From Lampris incognitus (taxonomy: Eukaryota > Chordata > Actinopteri > Lampriformes > Lampridae), in NCBI RefSeq assembly GCF_029633865.1, contig NC_079215.1, positions 56,160,856 to 56,224,855 of the forward strand: 64,000 nt of DNA, in the 5' to 3' direction. Positions within the stretch are counted from its first letter, which is position 1. Every line of letters begins with the position of its first letter. The position numbers and the translations under genes are program-made. Below are positions 48,077 to 59,349 of this stretch, in pieces. The notes under the pieces were generated by a model, which was not told where the DNA came from, ran no database searches, and worked only from the letters and a program-made list of their open reading frames with translations.

Positions 48077-49020
48077 TAAACAGATGGAGGTTAGTGGTCC
48101 ACGGTAGAATCGATGGCTTCTGTCGACTGCTAAGTGTACCTCACAGTCTCAAGCATAACCGTGGGGAAACTGTCCCCAACAGCTTTCTTACAGCTGTGAC
48201 CGGTGTGGGTTGCCTTCAAGGGTTCGTTTAGACAAAGGTGGTGAGAACACAGCTGTGGCAGATTTCATGATTCAGAGAAGAGGAGCAAACTGGAACTCAC
48301 ACATCACAGGATTAAGTGTACATAACTAAAGGCAGGCTATGTGGTGTCATGTAGAACCACCAACCCACCTAATAAGAAAATCAAGTCAATTACTCATCTT
48401 TGCAGTCTATTTGGTTTCCCTACATAATTGAGATGATGGTCCGGGTGGCGGTTCGAGTCCCCATGTTACCTCTGCCTTGGTCAGGTGTCCCTACAGACAA
48501 AATTGGCATGTCTGCAGGTGGGGAGCCGGATGTGGGTATGTGTCCTGGTCACTGCACTAGCAACTCCTCTGGGCGGGTGGGGCGCCTGTTTGGGGGGGGG
48601 GGACTGGGGGAAATAGCATCCTCCCACGCACTACGTCCCCCTGGTGAAACTTCTCACTATCAGGTGAAAAGAAGCGGCTGGTGAGTCCACATGTACCGGA
48701 GGAGGCATGTGGTAGTCTGCAGCCCTCCCCGGATCGGCAGAGGGGGTGGAGCAGCGACCAGGATGGCTCGGAAGAGTGGGGTAGGTGGCCGAATACAATT
48801 GGGGGGGATCAAAACCACAACAAAAAAAAAATTGAGATGATGTGGAGGGATGTCTATGAGCATGTTCTGGACCTTTCTATCACATCTTTGCTTTGGAAGA
48901 GCAGGGGTTGCTTCAACCAGACAACGAAATGAATCTGTATGCCTTGCACTGGAGCTTCATTCCACTGATACAGAAGCACACTGACTACTTCAAAGATGCT
49001 TGGAACAATCACGGTCTCAG
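48077..49020 (+). pseudogene. Relic of an rve-type integrase (DDE) gene, interrupted by a SINE
   Basis: Reads WRLVVHGRIDGFCRLLSVPH at 48085 (first Asp, 48112-48114). In another frame it reads [20 protein letters not shown] and [12 protein letters not shown] from 48231 (second Asp). After ~100 bp and the SINE comes IEMMWRDVYEHVLDL at 48831 (Glu), then GLLQPDNEMNLYALHW and DAWNNHGLR. This order fits the integrase core family with xIDGxSR ... DxGxEN ... IERLWRDV motifs, found in unclassified transposon-type or host integrase genes of fish and invertebrates. It is broken by frameshifts, an insertion between the second Asp and the Glu, the SINE, and a repeat end at 49020. Confidence 0.75.
48439..48829 (+). 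mobile_element. tRNA-derived SINE of the GGCGTCCGGGT family, inserted in the integrase relic
   Basis: Full-length copy: head GTCCGGGTGGCGGTTCGAGT, body motifs as at 47395, A-rich end. AATTGAGATGATG at 48426-48438 and 48830-48842 is a perfect 13-bp target duplication and repeats the codons of the catalytic Glu region of the relic. Confidence 0.95.
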
Positions 49021-49365
49021 ACAGGGGTGTTTCCAGGATTTGGGGACATTCGGGGCTTACCCTGGACTTCTGTAGGGGGGTCTGGGGGGAGGCTCCACCG
49101 GAAATTTTTTTTGATAAGCAAGTTCTATTTTGACGCTTTTTATGCACTCTGGCACGTTATTTACATTCAAACTACATGTCTTAATCATTGTAAAATTGAA
49201 ACGTGTACCCCAAAAACTGTTGTTTACTCTTATTCTGGTAGGAATTTTCATGTACCTTGTGATACACATTACAATGAAGTCACCATAAAAGAGTTATATT
49301 TTTATATATATTTTAAGGAAGTCAAAATAAATGGTCAAAATGGTGTATGGCATGATGAATAAGCT
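49021..49365 (+). mobile_element. End of an unidentified DNA transposon
   Basis: Begins CAGGGGTGTTTCCAGGATTT right where the integrase similarity stops and continues with GGGGCTTACCCTGGACTTCT. I associate this start with a dispersed fish DNA element. The other terminus (complement CCTGGAAACACCCCTG) was not found downstream, so it is truncated. Confidence 0.45.
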
Positions 49366-49787
49366 AAAATGAAAACATTTTGTTATTTCAGTGTAACTTT
49401 AAAAGGTACACCATGACATTGACCTGTCTGTACTGACATTTGCAGTTGACAAAACCCATTCCAATGTACGGGTATAAGTAGCATTAGCATTTCAGCTAAT
49501 CAAAATTGTTTCAATCTTTGGCTCCCTCTGGCACACAAACCAAATTGCTGTTACCAGTTTCCACACCTGATTCCGACTCGGCTGCTGCTGCTGGCTCTTC
49601 AATCTGGAGCTCGTCTTTGCTACCCTCTGCAAAACCATGAAATCAACTGAAATGAAACTCAGAAGTGGATTCATAATTGGGATAGGATTGCATTCTAATT
49701 ACATTACATGATCTAACTGTGGTACTATCTAAACAATACCCCCCAAACATAATGGCGTAAAGTTAATTGTTTATTTACTTGAGGTTC

Positions 49788-49895
49788 ATCCATCCATCCA
49801 TTATCCAAACCGCTTATCCTGCTCTCAGGGCCGCGGGGATGCTGGAGCCCATCCCAGCAGTCATTGGGTGACAGGCGGGGAGACGCCCTGGACTT
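49788..49895 (-). mobile_element. SINE 3' fragment (GGATGGATGG-tail family)
   Basis: CATCCATCCATTATCCAAAC, then GCTTATCCTGCTCTCAGGG and CCCATCCCAGCAGTCATTGG: the 3' half only, minus orientation. Confidence 0.88.
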
Positions 49896-50344
49896 TTGTT
49901 TAGGCCTATAGTAAAATGAAAAAGTCATTACCGTTATAGTTCATTTTATGGAAATTTGATTTATTTACGAGAAAACCCTGCTAAAGGACAATAAAAGTGT
50001 GCTGCGGGATCAGACGAGTGCGGTCCGCTAGCAAAACGGCACCTACAATCACGACCAAGAGAATTTCTCTTCTTCATCATGACTGTAGGTGCCGAATCCA
50101 GTTCATATCGTAACATTGCTACATAGGCTAAATTCTTACCCTTCCTTCTCTTGGAAAAATCCCCCCCCCCCAAAAAAAACTTTGGTCGCTTGTTTCCTGC
50201 AGGCTCTGCCATTTCTCATCTACTCATCTCTTCCCGCTTTAACTTGTGTCACGTGACTCGGCGCTGACCATCAGCTCCTCCCGCGCATGAGCGGCGCGCG
50301 CGGAGTTACCTGCATTTATTTTGACATGTTACGAAGACTATCGG

Positions 50345-52440
50345 ACACGTGAAAGAGCCCACGCACACTCGAGGCCACGTTCTAGATTTGCTCATCTCTA
50401 AAGGTCTCAACATTTCATCCGTTATGGTTGAGGACTTGGCCCTTTCTGATCACTGCTGTGTCTTCTTTGACTTGCTGATCATACCGGATGTTCAAACTAG
50501 CTCTGTATCTGTTAAGGAGAGGTATATACGTAAATGAGAGTTTATGGAGACCATAACTATGTCACAAACCATGAATTCAGAGTCAGTTGATGGACTCCTG
50601 GATCATTTTCACTTGAAAATTCTGAATGTCATGGATGTTGTTGCACCGGTAAAAGTCAAGAAAACTCTGAGCAAAAAGAAGGCACCTTGGAGAAACACGT
50701 CTGCGTTAAATAACTATAGACCAGTTTCAAATCTTCCTTTTATAGCTAAGATCATCGAGAAAGTTGTTTCTAATCAACTCGGCAATTTTTTTTAACTCAA
50801 ATGGTAATTTTGACAAATATCAACCAGGTTTCCGACCCAACCACAGTACTTAAACAGCTCTTATAAAAGTGTTTAATGACATACAGCTGAATACTGACTC
50901 AGGTAAAATATCCGTTCTGGTTTTGTTTGATCTCAGTGAGGCATTTGACACTGTAGATCACAGAATACTGTTAGACAGGCTGGAACATTGTGTAGGACTG
51001 TCCGGAGCAGTCCTTAATTGGTTCAGGTCTTATTTGGAAAACCGACGTTACTTCGTCACCATTGGCAGTTATGAATCTGATAGAGTGGCTATGACACGTG
51101 GAATCCCCCACGGATCAGTTCTCGGACCTCTCCTGTTTAATCTACACATGCTGCCTTTAGGCTAAATTCTTCAGAACAACAACATGGCTTACCATAGTTA
51201 TGCAGATGATAATCAGATATATCTGGCTCTCTCATCTGATGATCTCAGCCCAATAGACTCACTGTGTCACTGTTTGGAGCAGATAAATAATTGGTTGAGC
51301 CAAAACTTTCTTCAATTAAATAAGGTAAAAACCAAGATTATTGTGTTTGGCAGCAAAGAGAAGAGAACAATTATAAATGAACAACTCAAGTCTCGAGCTC
51401 TAAAAACCAAAGACCAAGTCCAAAATCTTGGCGTTTTAATAGACTCAGATCTCATGTTCACCAACCATATCTAAGCAATCACTAAAACAGCCTTCTATCA
51501 TCTAAAAAATACAGCCAGAATCAGGGGTCTGGTATCCCAAAATGACCAAGAAAAGCTCAGCCATGCTTTTATCTCCAGTAGAATTGATTATTGCAACAGT
51601 CTCTTAACTGGTCTTCCCAAAAAGACCATTAAACAGCTGCAGCTTATTCAGAATGCTGCTCCTAGAGTTTTAACTAGGACTAAGAGAACAGAGCACATTA
51701 CTCCAGTCCTGAAATCTTTACACTGGCTTCCAGTTAGTTACAGAATAGATTTTAAAGTGCTGCTACTTGTCTACAAATCACTGAATGGTGTAGGCCCAGA
51801 ATACATCACTGACATGCTTGAAGAGTATAAACCGGGTAGGGCTCTAAGATCCATGGGTTCAGGTCAGTTAGTTCAGCCCAGAGTCCAAACCAAACATGGT
51901 GAAGCAGCATTTAGCTGTTATGCTGCATGCAACTGGAACAAACTACCAGAAGATCTTAGATGTGCCGCAAATATAGCAATTTTTAAATCTAGGCTAAAAA
52001 CATTTCTTTTTTTCTTGTGCCTATGACTGAGCATTAAAACTTGCACTTTAATTCTGGAAGTAGATCTCAAGTCACTCCTGGAGGGGAAGTGACTATCTTT
52101 TTATTCTTTTTTTAAAAAAAAAATTTTTTTACTTTGTATTTTCTTTTTATAGTACCTGTCTTTTAATTGTATTACTCTTTATAATTACTAATTCAAAGTA
52201 CATTTTATGTATGTATGTTATCTTTCAATTATATTTCATATATGATTATTCCTATTTGTTTTTATTTACTCTCTTTTAATTATATTTCATATATGATTGT
52301 TCCTATTTGTTTTTATTTACTCTCTTTTAATTATATTTCATATGGTTGTTCCTTTTCTGTTTTTATTTGTGTAACGCACAGTGAATTGCCCTGTGTACGA
52401 AATGTGCTATATAAATAAACTTGCTTGCTTGCTTACTTCA
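50345..52440 (+). mobile_element. L2-like LINE, degenerate, internally deleted
   Basis: Encodes the end of the endonuclease (THTRGHVLDLLISKGLNISS, LSDHCCVFF). After a deletion comes reverse transcriptase: NNYRPVSNLPFIAKIIEKVV, VLFDLSEAFDTVDHRILLDR (first Asp), TRGIPHGSVLGPLLF, YADD at 51199-51210, then LLVYKSLNGVGPEYITDMLE and ACNWNKLPEDLRCAANIAIF. It ends AAATAAACTTGCTTGCTTGC. Multiple stops and frameshifts; the usual GIPQGS reads GIPHGS. Confidence 0.9.
52205..52365. repeat. ~57-bp tandem repeat, nearly three copies, in the L2 3' UTR
   Basis: The unit TTTAATTATATTTCATATAT plus GATTGTTCCTATTTGTTTTT and ATTTACTCTC repeats. Confidence 0.85.
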
Positions 52441-54200
52441 AACACGTTATGTTTTTTTGTCAGGCTTCACATAGGCTTAAATTTAAAAATATTTTCAGGC
52501 CAACACTCAAAATGTTTGGGGCTTAAGCTCTGGCAAAATGACCTGGCGACCATGTTCCAGAATCCAGCTAGGCGATACAATGGCTTAAGTGGTTTCCCTT
52601 CAGCCAGTTAATACCCAGTTCCAAAAATAATCATTATCAAAAACTATTCATATGTCATCATTATCTTGGCCTCTGTTTGCAGATCCAATAGGGCTGAACC
52701 AAGTAGTCTACAATTAGGTTTTTATTAACCTAAGTGAGAGAAATATGAAGCACCTTCAAAAAAAAACAAAACACAAAGACAAATGGTTTTTGTAACAAAA
52801 CAAGCCTACTTAAACCGGACCCGGCCACGACACTCACGCATGTGTGTTTGAACAATGGGCAGTCAGTCGGGGACATTTGCTATTGTAGACCAGCCCTCTG
52901 GGTCCTGGAAAAATGCATTGGAGTTGTACGTCCATGTTAGTTCATCTGTAGAAAATGTATGACAGTGAGATATTCCCAACTATCATAGACGCCTTGGGTG
53001 GTTACAAATATAATGCAGTGCATTATAAGAGTTAACGTAAAAATAGGAGAAGGAAAAGCATCATACATGCTTGTTTCTCATCGGCTTCAATTCATGCAGG
53101 TTTAGAACTGTACCCAGGTAAATGGTTTAGTTTTCTTTAGCTGAACTTATGAAAGTTTGTGTGAAATGGATCATGTACTTCAGGTTGATGAAGACTACGG
53201 AATCGACTGGGCCGGACCTCACAACCACCATGGCAGAGTGACCGGTACCTGAGATTCAACTGCCTCACCAACTCAATGATGATGAAGTGGTCTCATTGTC
53301 ATGTCCAGTAGGGTCCTGCCCCGATCCAATGGAGATTTACTCAGAGACGGTGCGGCTTCTATCAAGGATGATGGATGAAAGATGACCTATGTAGGTTAAT
53401 GCATCAAACATGGAATGCGTCCTCATACAGACTTGATGTTTTTATTACTGGATGATCTTGGAACATACAGTAACAAGAACCTTGTTCTACTTCTTTTTTT
53501 TTCCATTTATTTTATGTAATTGCTTCCACCAAGGAGGTTATGATTTCATCTGTTTTGAAATAAAAAAGAACAACATGAACTCTTTACTAACCCTCCGTGT
53601 TATTGTTGCAAGAGCTAAATTGTGTTATGTACATAAACAGGTATAAACATAATTGAGCAAACACACGTTTTGTAATATGTAGGCCACTTAATAAATAAAA
53701 AATAAAATTCTGAGAAAAAAGCTGGAGTTTTCACATTTTTATTTACAAACTTCTTTGTTTTTCACTCGGTCGTCATTGTTCTTTATTGTTTCGTGACACC
53801 TAAGCAGCAGCAGAGTGACAACTGGCGCTGACATAGTTAAGTGGTGTAAATATTAGAAGGAAAGTACAGCACACTCATAACCACAATGTCCAGTGTTGCA
53901 TGTCGCCCCCATCTCTCCCCTTTTATTTTTTCCTGTCATATCTACACTATCCCTATAATAAAGGCAAATGCCAAAAAATGCAATTCTGAAAATATATTTA
54001 TTCCACTTATGTCAGAGTCAGACCATGTGGCGACAGGCATGGGCACAAGTCCATGAATACTGGGATGGCATCCAGCGCTTTACCTGTGCTCTCGTCCATA
54101 GGGTTAGTTGTTGTGTTAAGTAGGGCGTCTGACGTGAAACTCAGCCAAATCATTATTCGGATTGATAAACCCACCATCAGTGCTGTGCCCTCACCGGGGT
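52441..54200. other. No gene recognised
   Basis: AT-rich DNA with several plus-strand AATAAA-type sequences around 53685-53710 and 53958. No coding similarity seen. Confidence 0.5.
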
Positions 54201-54214
54201 ACTGATGGAAACTA

Positions 54215-54275
54215 TCAAATATGCTGTGGCAACCCCTAGGAAACAGGGAACTAGCCGAAAGAAGAAGATGAAGAT
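54215..54275 (+). mobile_element. RTE-like LINE tail remnant
   Basis: GCTGTGGCAACCCCTAGGAA followed by AACTAGCCGAAAGAAGAAGA matches the 3' tail of the RTE-like family at 25140, in plus orientation. Confidence 0.65.
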
Positions 54276-54277
54276 GT

Positions 54278-55295
54278 CAGAGTCAGACCACTAGCTGCCA
54301 CGGGAGTGACACTAGATGCCAGCCACAGGATTATCACTAGTTGCCACAGGAGTGACACTAGATGCCATGGGATTATAACTAGTTGCCACAGGAGTATTAC
54401 TAGTTGCCACAGGAGTGCCACTAGATGCCAGCCACAGGATTATCACTAGTTGCCACAGGAGTGCCACTAGTTGCCACAGGAGTATCACTAGATTCCACAG
54501 GAGTGACGCTAAATGCCACGGGATTATCACTAGTTGCCACAGGAGTGACACTAGATGCCACAAGAGTATCACTAGTTGCCACAGGAGTGCCACTAGTTAC
54601 CACAGGAGTGACACTAGATGCCATAAGGGTATCACTAGTTGCCACAGGAGTGCCACTAGTTGCCACAGGAGTATTACTAGTTGCCACAGGAGTGCCACTA
54701 GATGCCAGCCACAGGATTATCACTAGTTGCCACAGGAGTGCCACTAGTTGCCACAGGAGTATCACTAGTTGCCACAGGAGTGACGCTAGATGCCACGGGA
54801 TTATCACTAGTTGCCACAGGAGTGACACTAGATGCCACAAGAGTATCACTAGTTGCCACAGGAGTGCCACTAGTTACCACAGGAGTGACACTAGATGCCA
54901 TAAGGGTATCACTAGTTGCCACAGGAGTGCCACTAGTTGCCACAGGAGTGACACTAGATGCCACAAGAGTATCACTAGTTGCCACAGGAGGGACACTAGA
55001 TGCCATGGGATTATAACTAGTTGCCACAGGAGTGACACTAGATGCCACGGGATTATAACTAGTTGCCACAGGAGTATTACTAGTTGCCACAGGAGTGCCA
55101 CGTGATGCCACAGGAGTGCCACTAGTTGCCACGGGAGTATCACTAGATGCCACAGGAGTGACGCTAGATGCCACGGGATTATCACTAGTTGCCACAGGAG
55201 TGACACTAGATGCCACAAGAGTATCACTAGTTGCCACAGGAGTGCCACTAGTTGCCACGGGAGGATCACTAGTTGCCACAGGCTGCCACTCCCTG
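54278..55295. repeat. 21-bp minisatellite, about 48 copies, with higher-order duplication
   Basis: The unit CACTAGTTGCCACAGGAGTG plus C repeats with variants (GATGCCA, GTATCA, GGATTATC). The block starting AGATGCCAGCCACAGGATTA at about 54423 recurs at about 54707, so part of the array was duplicated as a ~284-bp unit. Unit length is a multiple of three, so open frames of up to 226 codons appear on both strands. Confidence 0.93.
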
Positions 55296-55508
55296 CCAGT
55301 GACACTAGGAGGATTCTGGCCCGACAGATTTTTTTTTTTTTTGCCATGTTAAGTAGCCCACCATCAGTGAATACTATTTCAGGAACATAAATGTACTGCA
55401 ATTAAAAATTCAATTCACCATTCTAAATTTTAGTCACAATCCCTAAATTGCTCTGAAGAACCACTTAACTCATAGTATTCTCATTAGTTTACCATACAAC
55501 ATGGCGCA

Positions 55509-55563
55509 GTGGTCAAATAGCAGGTGATTATCATTTAATGATAATCACCTGCTATTTGACCAC
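55509..55563. repeat. Perfect 55-bp palindrome
   Basis: Two 27-bp arms, GTGGTCAAATAGCAGGTGAT... and its exact complement, are separated by a single base at 55536. Confidence 0.97.
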
Positions 55564-55569
55564 AATCAT

Positions 55570-56425
55570 CCGTTTGTGACCAAAATGCCTGTGCCACATT
55601 GCAATCAGATTAAGTTAGTGAAGTAAATCCTAAACCAGCTCAACAAGTGAGATGGCTGAAAGCAGATTTTTCTGAAGTACAAGTGCTGTAAATTCTGCTT
55701 TAATCTTCAGGAAAATTATTCTATCAAGATGATATGATGGTCCAATAAATAAATAAGAACCATAACCTTCTTATTCCCATTACGTTCCTGTTCTCCAAAA
55801 CAGAGATGTAGCATGGTTGTTGAAGGCTTCGACCATTGCCCCACTGGACTGGACTGAGGCCCGGTGAGCAAGTTCGTGTTAACTCAGTACTGAGGTAAAT
55901 GGTGAACTTTTTTCTCGATGATTTCAATTGATGCCCAACAACATTTTAATGAGGACTGTTCTCAGAAACAGTGAACCTTTCCTTTGAGCTTCCCCAGTAA
56001 AAGATTTCAAGTTCTCTCCAAAACTTGTGCAGTTATACTACAACCACTGTTCCTTGCAGCTATGGAGCTACCGCTGTCTAGTCCACGAAAAAGTCAGCAA
56101 TTAGCACGAAATGTTTAAAGTATAAGTGAAAGATGGCTCATATGAGTCTTATGATCAAGGGCACTGTCATATATGCAAGAACATCCCAGTTCAGAGGAGC
56201 TGGATTTGTTTTTTTATGCATGTCTAACTACAGTCTTTTGATCATTCCTATGTTTTTAGGGCACCTAAATGCCCCCCCCCCCCAAAAAAATGTATATAAA
56301 TGTCCTCCCTACAACCCCTTGGGGGCTCTGTATCATGCTGTAAGCAGTTAAGAAAGTAAAAAAAGACCCTTAATAAGACCATAAAGTACAGTTCACAACT
56401 GTTCTTTCCACTGTTCTCTCTCTCT
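55570..56425. other. No gene recognised
   Basis: AT-rich DNA with a C-run near 56272; no coding similarity. Confidence 0.5.
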
Positions 56426-56429
56426 CTCT

Positions 56430-57720
56430 CTCAATTCAATTCACTTCAATTCAATTCAATGATGCTTTATTGGCATGACTGCATTAATTACAATGTTGCC
56501 AAAACAAAACAGGTCAACAGAGTACTAAAAAACAACAATAAAAAAAGAGGAAAAAGGGGAATACATAGATCTGGTAGAAACATAGAACAGCACTTGAACA
56601 GCAACTGACAGTAATTGACAGTGTTTTGGTCACTCACTGATCCTTAGGCTACGGCATTCTGACACATATTGTGCCACAAGGTGTGACCTTTGGCCCTCTC
56701 CTAAAATAAGTGGCCATTGTTCTTTCATTGTTCGTGGTGTTTTTTTTCTTATGTTCCGGAATTTCTCACAATTTAGCAGGAGGTGCATCTCTGACTCGAC
56801 CTCACCTGCCGTACAGTGACCACATATTCTTTGCTCTTTTGGTAGCCAAGATTTTTTGTGTGTCTGCCCTTTTCAGTGGCTAGACTGTGGTCAGTGAGCC
56901 TGTACTTGGTGAGGATGTGTCTCTGCTGACCGTCTCTGACAGTGGACGGCCAGTCAGCCAGTTTATATTCTCTTTTTAGGGCCCGATAACATTCCCATTT
57001 GTTTGAGAATGTTATTTGGTTTCTATGTCCCAATGTTCCAGATGTGAGTTGCTGTACTGTGTGATGATGTGGTTTACTCTAATCTGTGGTGGGTTAGCAG
57101 TGCTAGCCTGAAACTCACTCATGTTAGTGGTTATGGGGTCAGTTAGTTTCAGAACCAGCTGAATGAGGGGACTCTTCCTTAGCTCTTCTTGGATTTGGAC
57201 TGCTTTAAATTGTAATGTGTGGTGGGGACTTGATTTAAGGTGCATCCAGAATTTAAGTGATCTGTTTTGGATATTTATTATCAATGGGAAACGGCATAAT
57301 TTGGCCCTGCATGCATTTGTTGGTGTTTTCCTTTGTACCAGTGGCAATTTTCGACAGAATTCTGCATGCAGGGCTTCTATTGGATGTTTGTCCCATCTAC
57401 TGTCTTGCTGATTGAGCGGACCCCATTGTTCACTCCCATATACTGCAATGGGCAGGATGACACTGTCAAAAGATTTTGGACCAGATTTTAATTGGGGCGT
57501 CTATTTTATAGAATTTTCTTCTTATTGCATAGAAAGCTCTTCGGGCTTGCTCTTTTAAGCGCGTTCACTGCCAGACCAAAGCTTCCCGCGGCGCTGATTT
57601 TCAGTCCCGGGTCATCGTATTTTAACGTGTGCTCCAGGGCGGTGTTACCTAGAGTAAATAGGTGTCTACTTTCCTGACACCTGGGCTTCTTCTCGAAGAG
57701 CGTAATTTTTTAAGTTTACT
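56430..57720 (-). mobile_element. Non-LTR retrotransposon 3' part
   Basis: The minus strand encodes LPLVQRKTPTNACRAKLCRF-type, SLKFWMHLKSSPHHTLQFKA and YRALKREYKLADW, ILTKYRLTDHSLATEKGRHT, a C-terminal region of a fish LINE. The 3' end (56430-56480) is a (CAATT)n-like tail plus GCCAATAAAGCATCATTGAA read on the minus strand. Frameshifted. Confidence 0.75.
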
Positions 57721-57789
57721 GTCAGGCCCAGTTCTGACGGTATTTCTCTAGCGGATCCGGATGCTGCTGTAGACCCTGTTCTGTGGGTG

Positions 57790-57853
57790 ACAGCAGCACC
57801 AGAGAGAGAGAGAGAGAGGGAGATGCTGGTGCATCTCTCCCTCTCTCTCTTTA
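57790..57853. repeat. (GA)n/(CT)n near-palindrome
   Basis: AGAGAGAGAGGGAGATGC, a TGGT loop, then GCATCTCTCCCTCTCTCTCT: a hairpin with a 2-nt offset. Confidence 0.85.
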
Positions 57854-58264
57854 GCTGCGGACCGCCATCTCACGGCTCCAGCTGCATATGTTTAATATTT
57901 ACTGCTAACAAAAGGCAACACAGCTAAGATGGCCCGTCTAGTGTGCGAACAGAGGAAGCGAGTGGATCTCATGACAGGAAACGTTACAGGAATCTGTTCA
58001 TCAAAATGAGGCGTTTGGTGACCTCAGACACATTTCAGGTGCTCGCCGTGCCATGGCGGCCATGTTGCCTGGCAATGTGTGATGACTGTCAGTCACCCCT
58101 CTCTTGTCCGTGCTGTCAATTTGTCACTCCGATGTTTGAAGAAAGAAATCATGAAAAAAGATGCGGCGCTAGGAATACTTGGGAAAACAGTATGGCGTTA
58201 AAAATAAGGAGACTGGTGGAGCAACACAGAAATGAGGACATGAGTAAAACGGAAGACGTAAGGT
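57854..58264 (+). other. Unassigned open frame region (57943-58266)
   Basis: A 107-codon plus-strand frame starting MRTEEASGSHDRKRYRNLFI, with a CDDCQSPLSCPCC Cys cluster. The Cys pairs could be a zinc-binding site by chance. I do not recognise the protein, and no splice or promoter signal supports it. Confidence 0.2.
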
Positions 58265-59345
58265 AAAATCAGGAATCAGGGAGATTTATTTGTCGTTTCA
58301 TCCCATGCACCTGCGCACATGAAATGAAATGAAATATTGTCTCCCCCAGCCCACAGCAGGGCAATGCAGACAAAAACACATCCAAACTACAAGAACACAC
58401 ATATCCAAAATACAAGAAAACTACAAAAACTACAAAAACACATATATCCAACATATAGAAAAGAATATCTGTCCAAGAGAGCGAACGCCAGGATGACTGT
58501 CGGAACTGCCGGTCTGCATGAGCTAGCAGTTAGCTTAGCCTGCCTCGCTTCCACATCCTGTCAGACTGCACTCGGTGTTTCCTCTTCGGGCACAGCTCCA
58601 GGCAGGGCCGTGGTTCCTGGGCCCACCGGACGTGGCAGACCAGGCTACCCCAGCCGATCCAGCGCCAGCTCTCCCAGCCAGACACCTTCCACGCACCTCC
58701 CTGCACTCCACACAATAACACCAAAAACACAGTCAACGCTAGGTGAGGCCGCCACCAGACCGCCCTCGGTGTTGTCAAAACTGCGGTCTGCATGGGCTAG
58801 CAGTTAGCTTAGCCTGCCCCGCTTCCGTGTCCTGTCAGACCGCCCTCGGTGTTTCCTCTTCGGGCACAGCACCAGGCAGGGCCGTGGTCCCTGGGCCCAC
58901 AGGACGCGGCAGACCAGGCTACCCCAGCCGATCCAGCGCCAGCTCTCCCAGCCAGACACCTTCCACGCACCTCCCTGCACTCCACACAATAACACCAAAA
59001 ACACAGTCAACGCTAGGTGAGGCCGCCACCAGACCGCCCTCGGTGTTGTCGAAACTGCCGGTCTGCATGGGCTAGCAGTTAGCTTAGCCTGCCCCGCTTC
59101 CGTGTCCTGTCAGACCACCCTCGGTGTTTCCTCTTCGGGCACAGCTCCAGGCAGGGCCGTGGTCCCTGGGCCCACAGGACGCAGCAGACCAGGCTACCCC
59201 AGCCGATCCAGCACCAGCTCCCCCAGCCATCAAACTTAGACACAGACGTGGACAAAGACACTGCATGGGCGGTACTGGGTGAGGCGCCGCCATCTTCCCA
59301 CACCAACACTGGGTGAGACCACTGCAAACGTGAATCCGCGCCATC
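58265..59345 (-). mobile_element. Composite retroposon with internal VNTR, copy C (3 units)
   Basis: On the minus strand the 5' end has AAGATGGCGG (complement near 59287-59297) with a second, shortened AAGATGGCGCG near 59340. Three ~275-bp units follow (plus-strand starts about 58498, 58772, 59047), then the 3' tail ending GACAAATAAATCTCCCTGATTC. This is the most complete of the three copies. Confidence 0.78.
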
Positions 59346-59349
59346 TTTT

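Noticed and set aside
54425..55279. Open frames up to 226 codons on both strands
   Set aside because: Translation of the 21-bp minisatellite; no non-repeat coding part.
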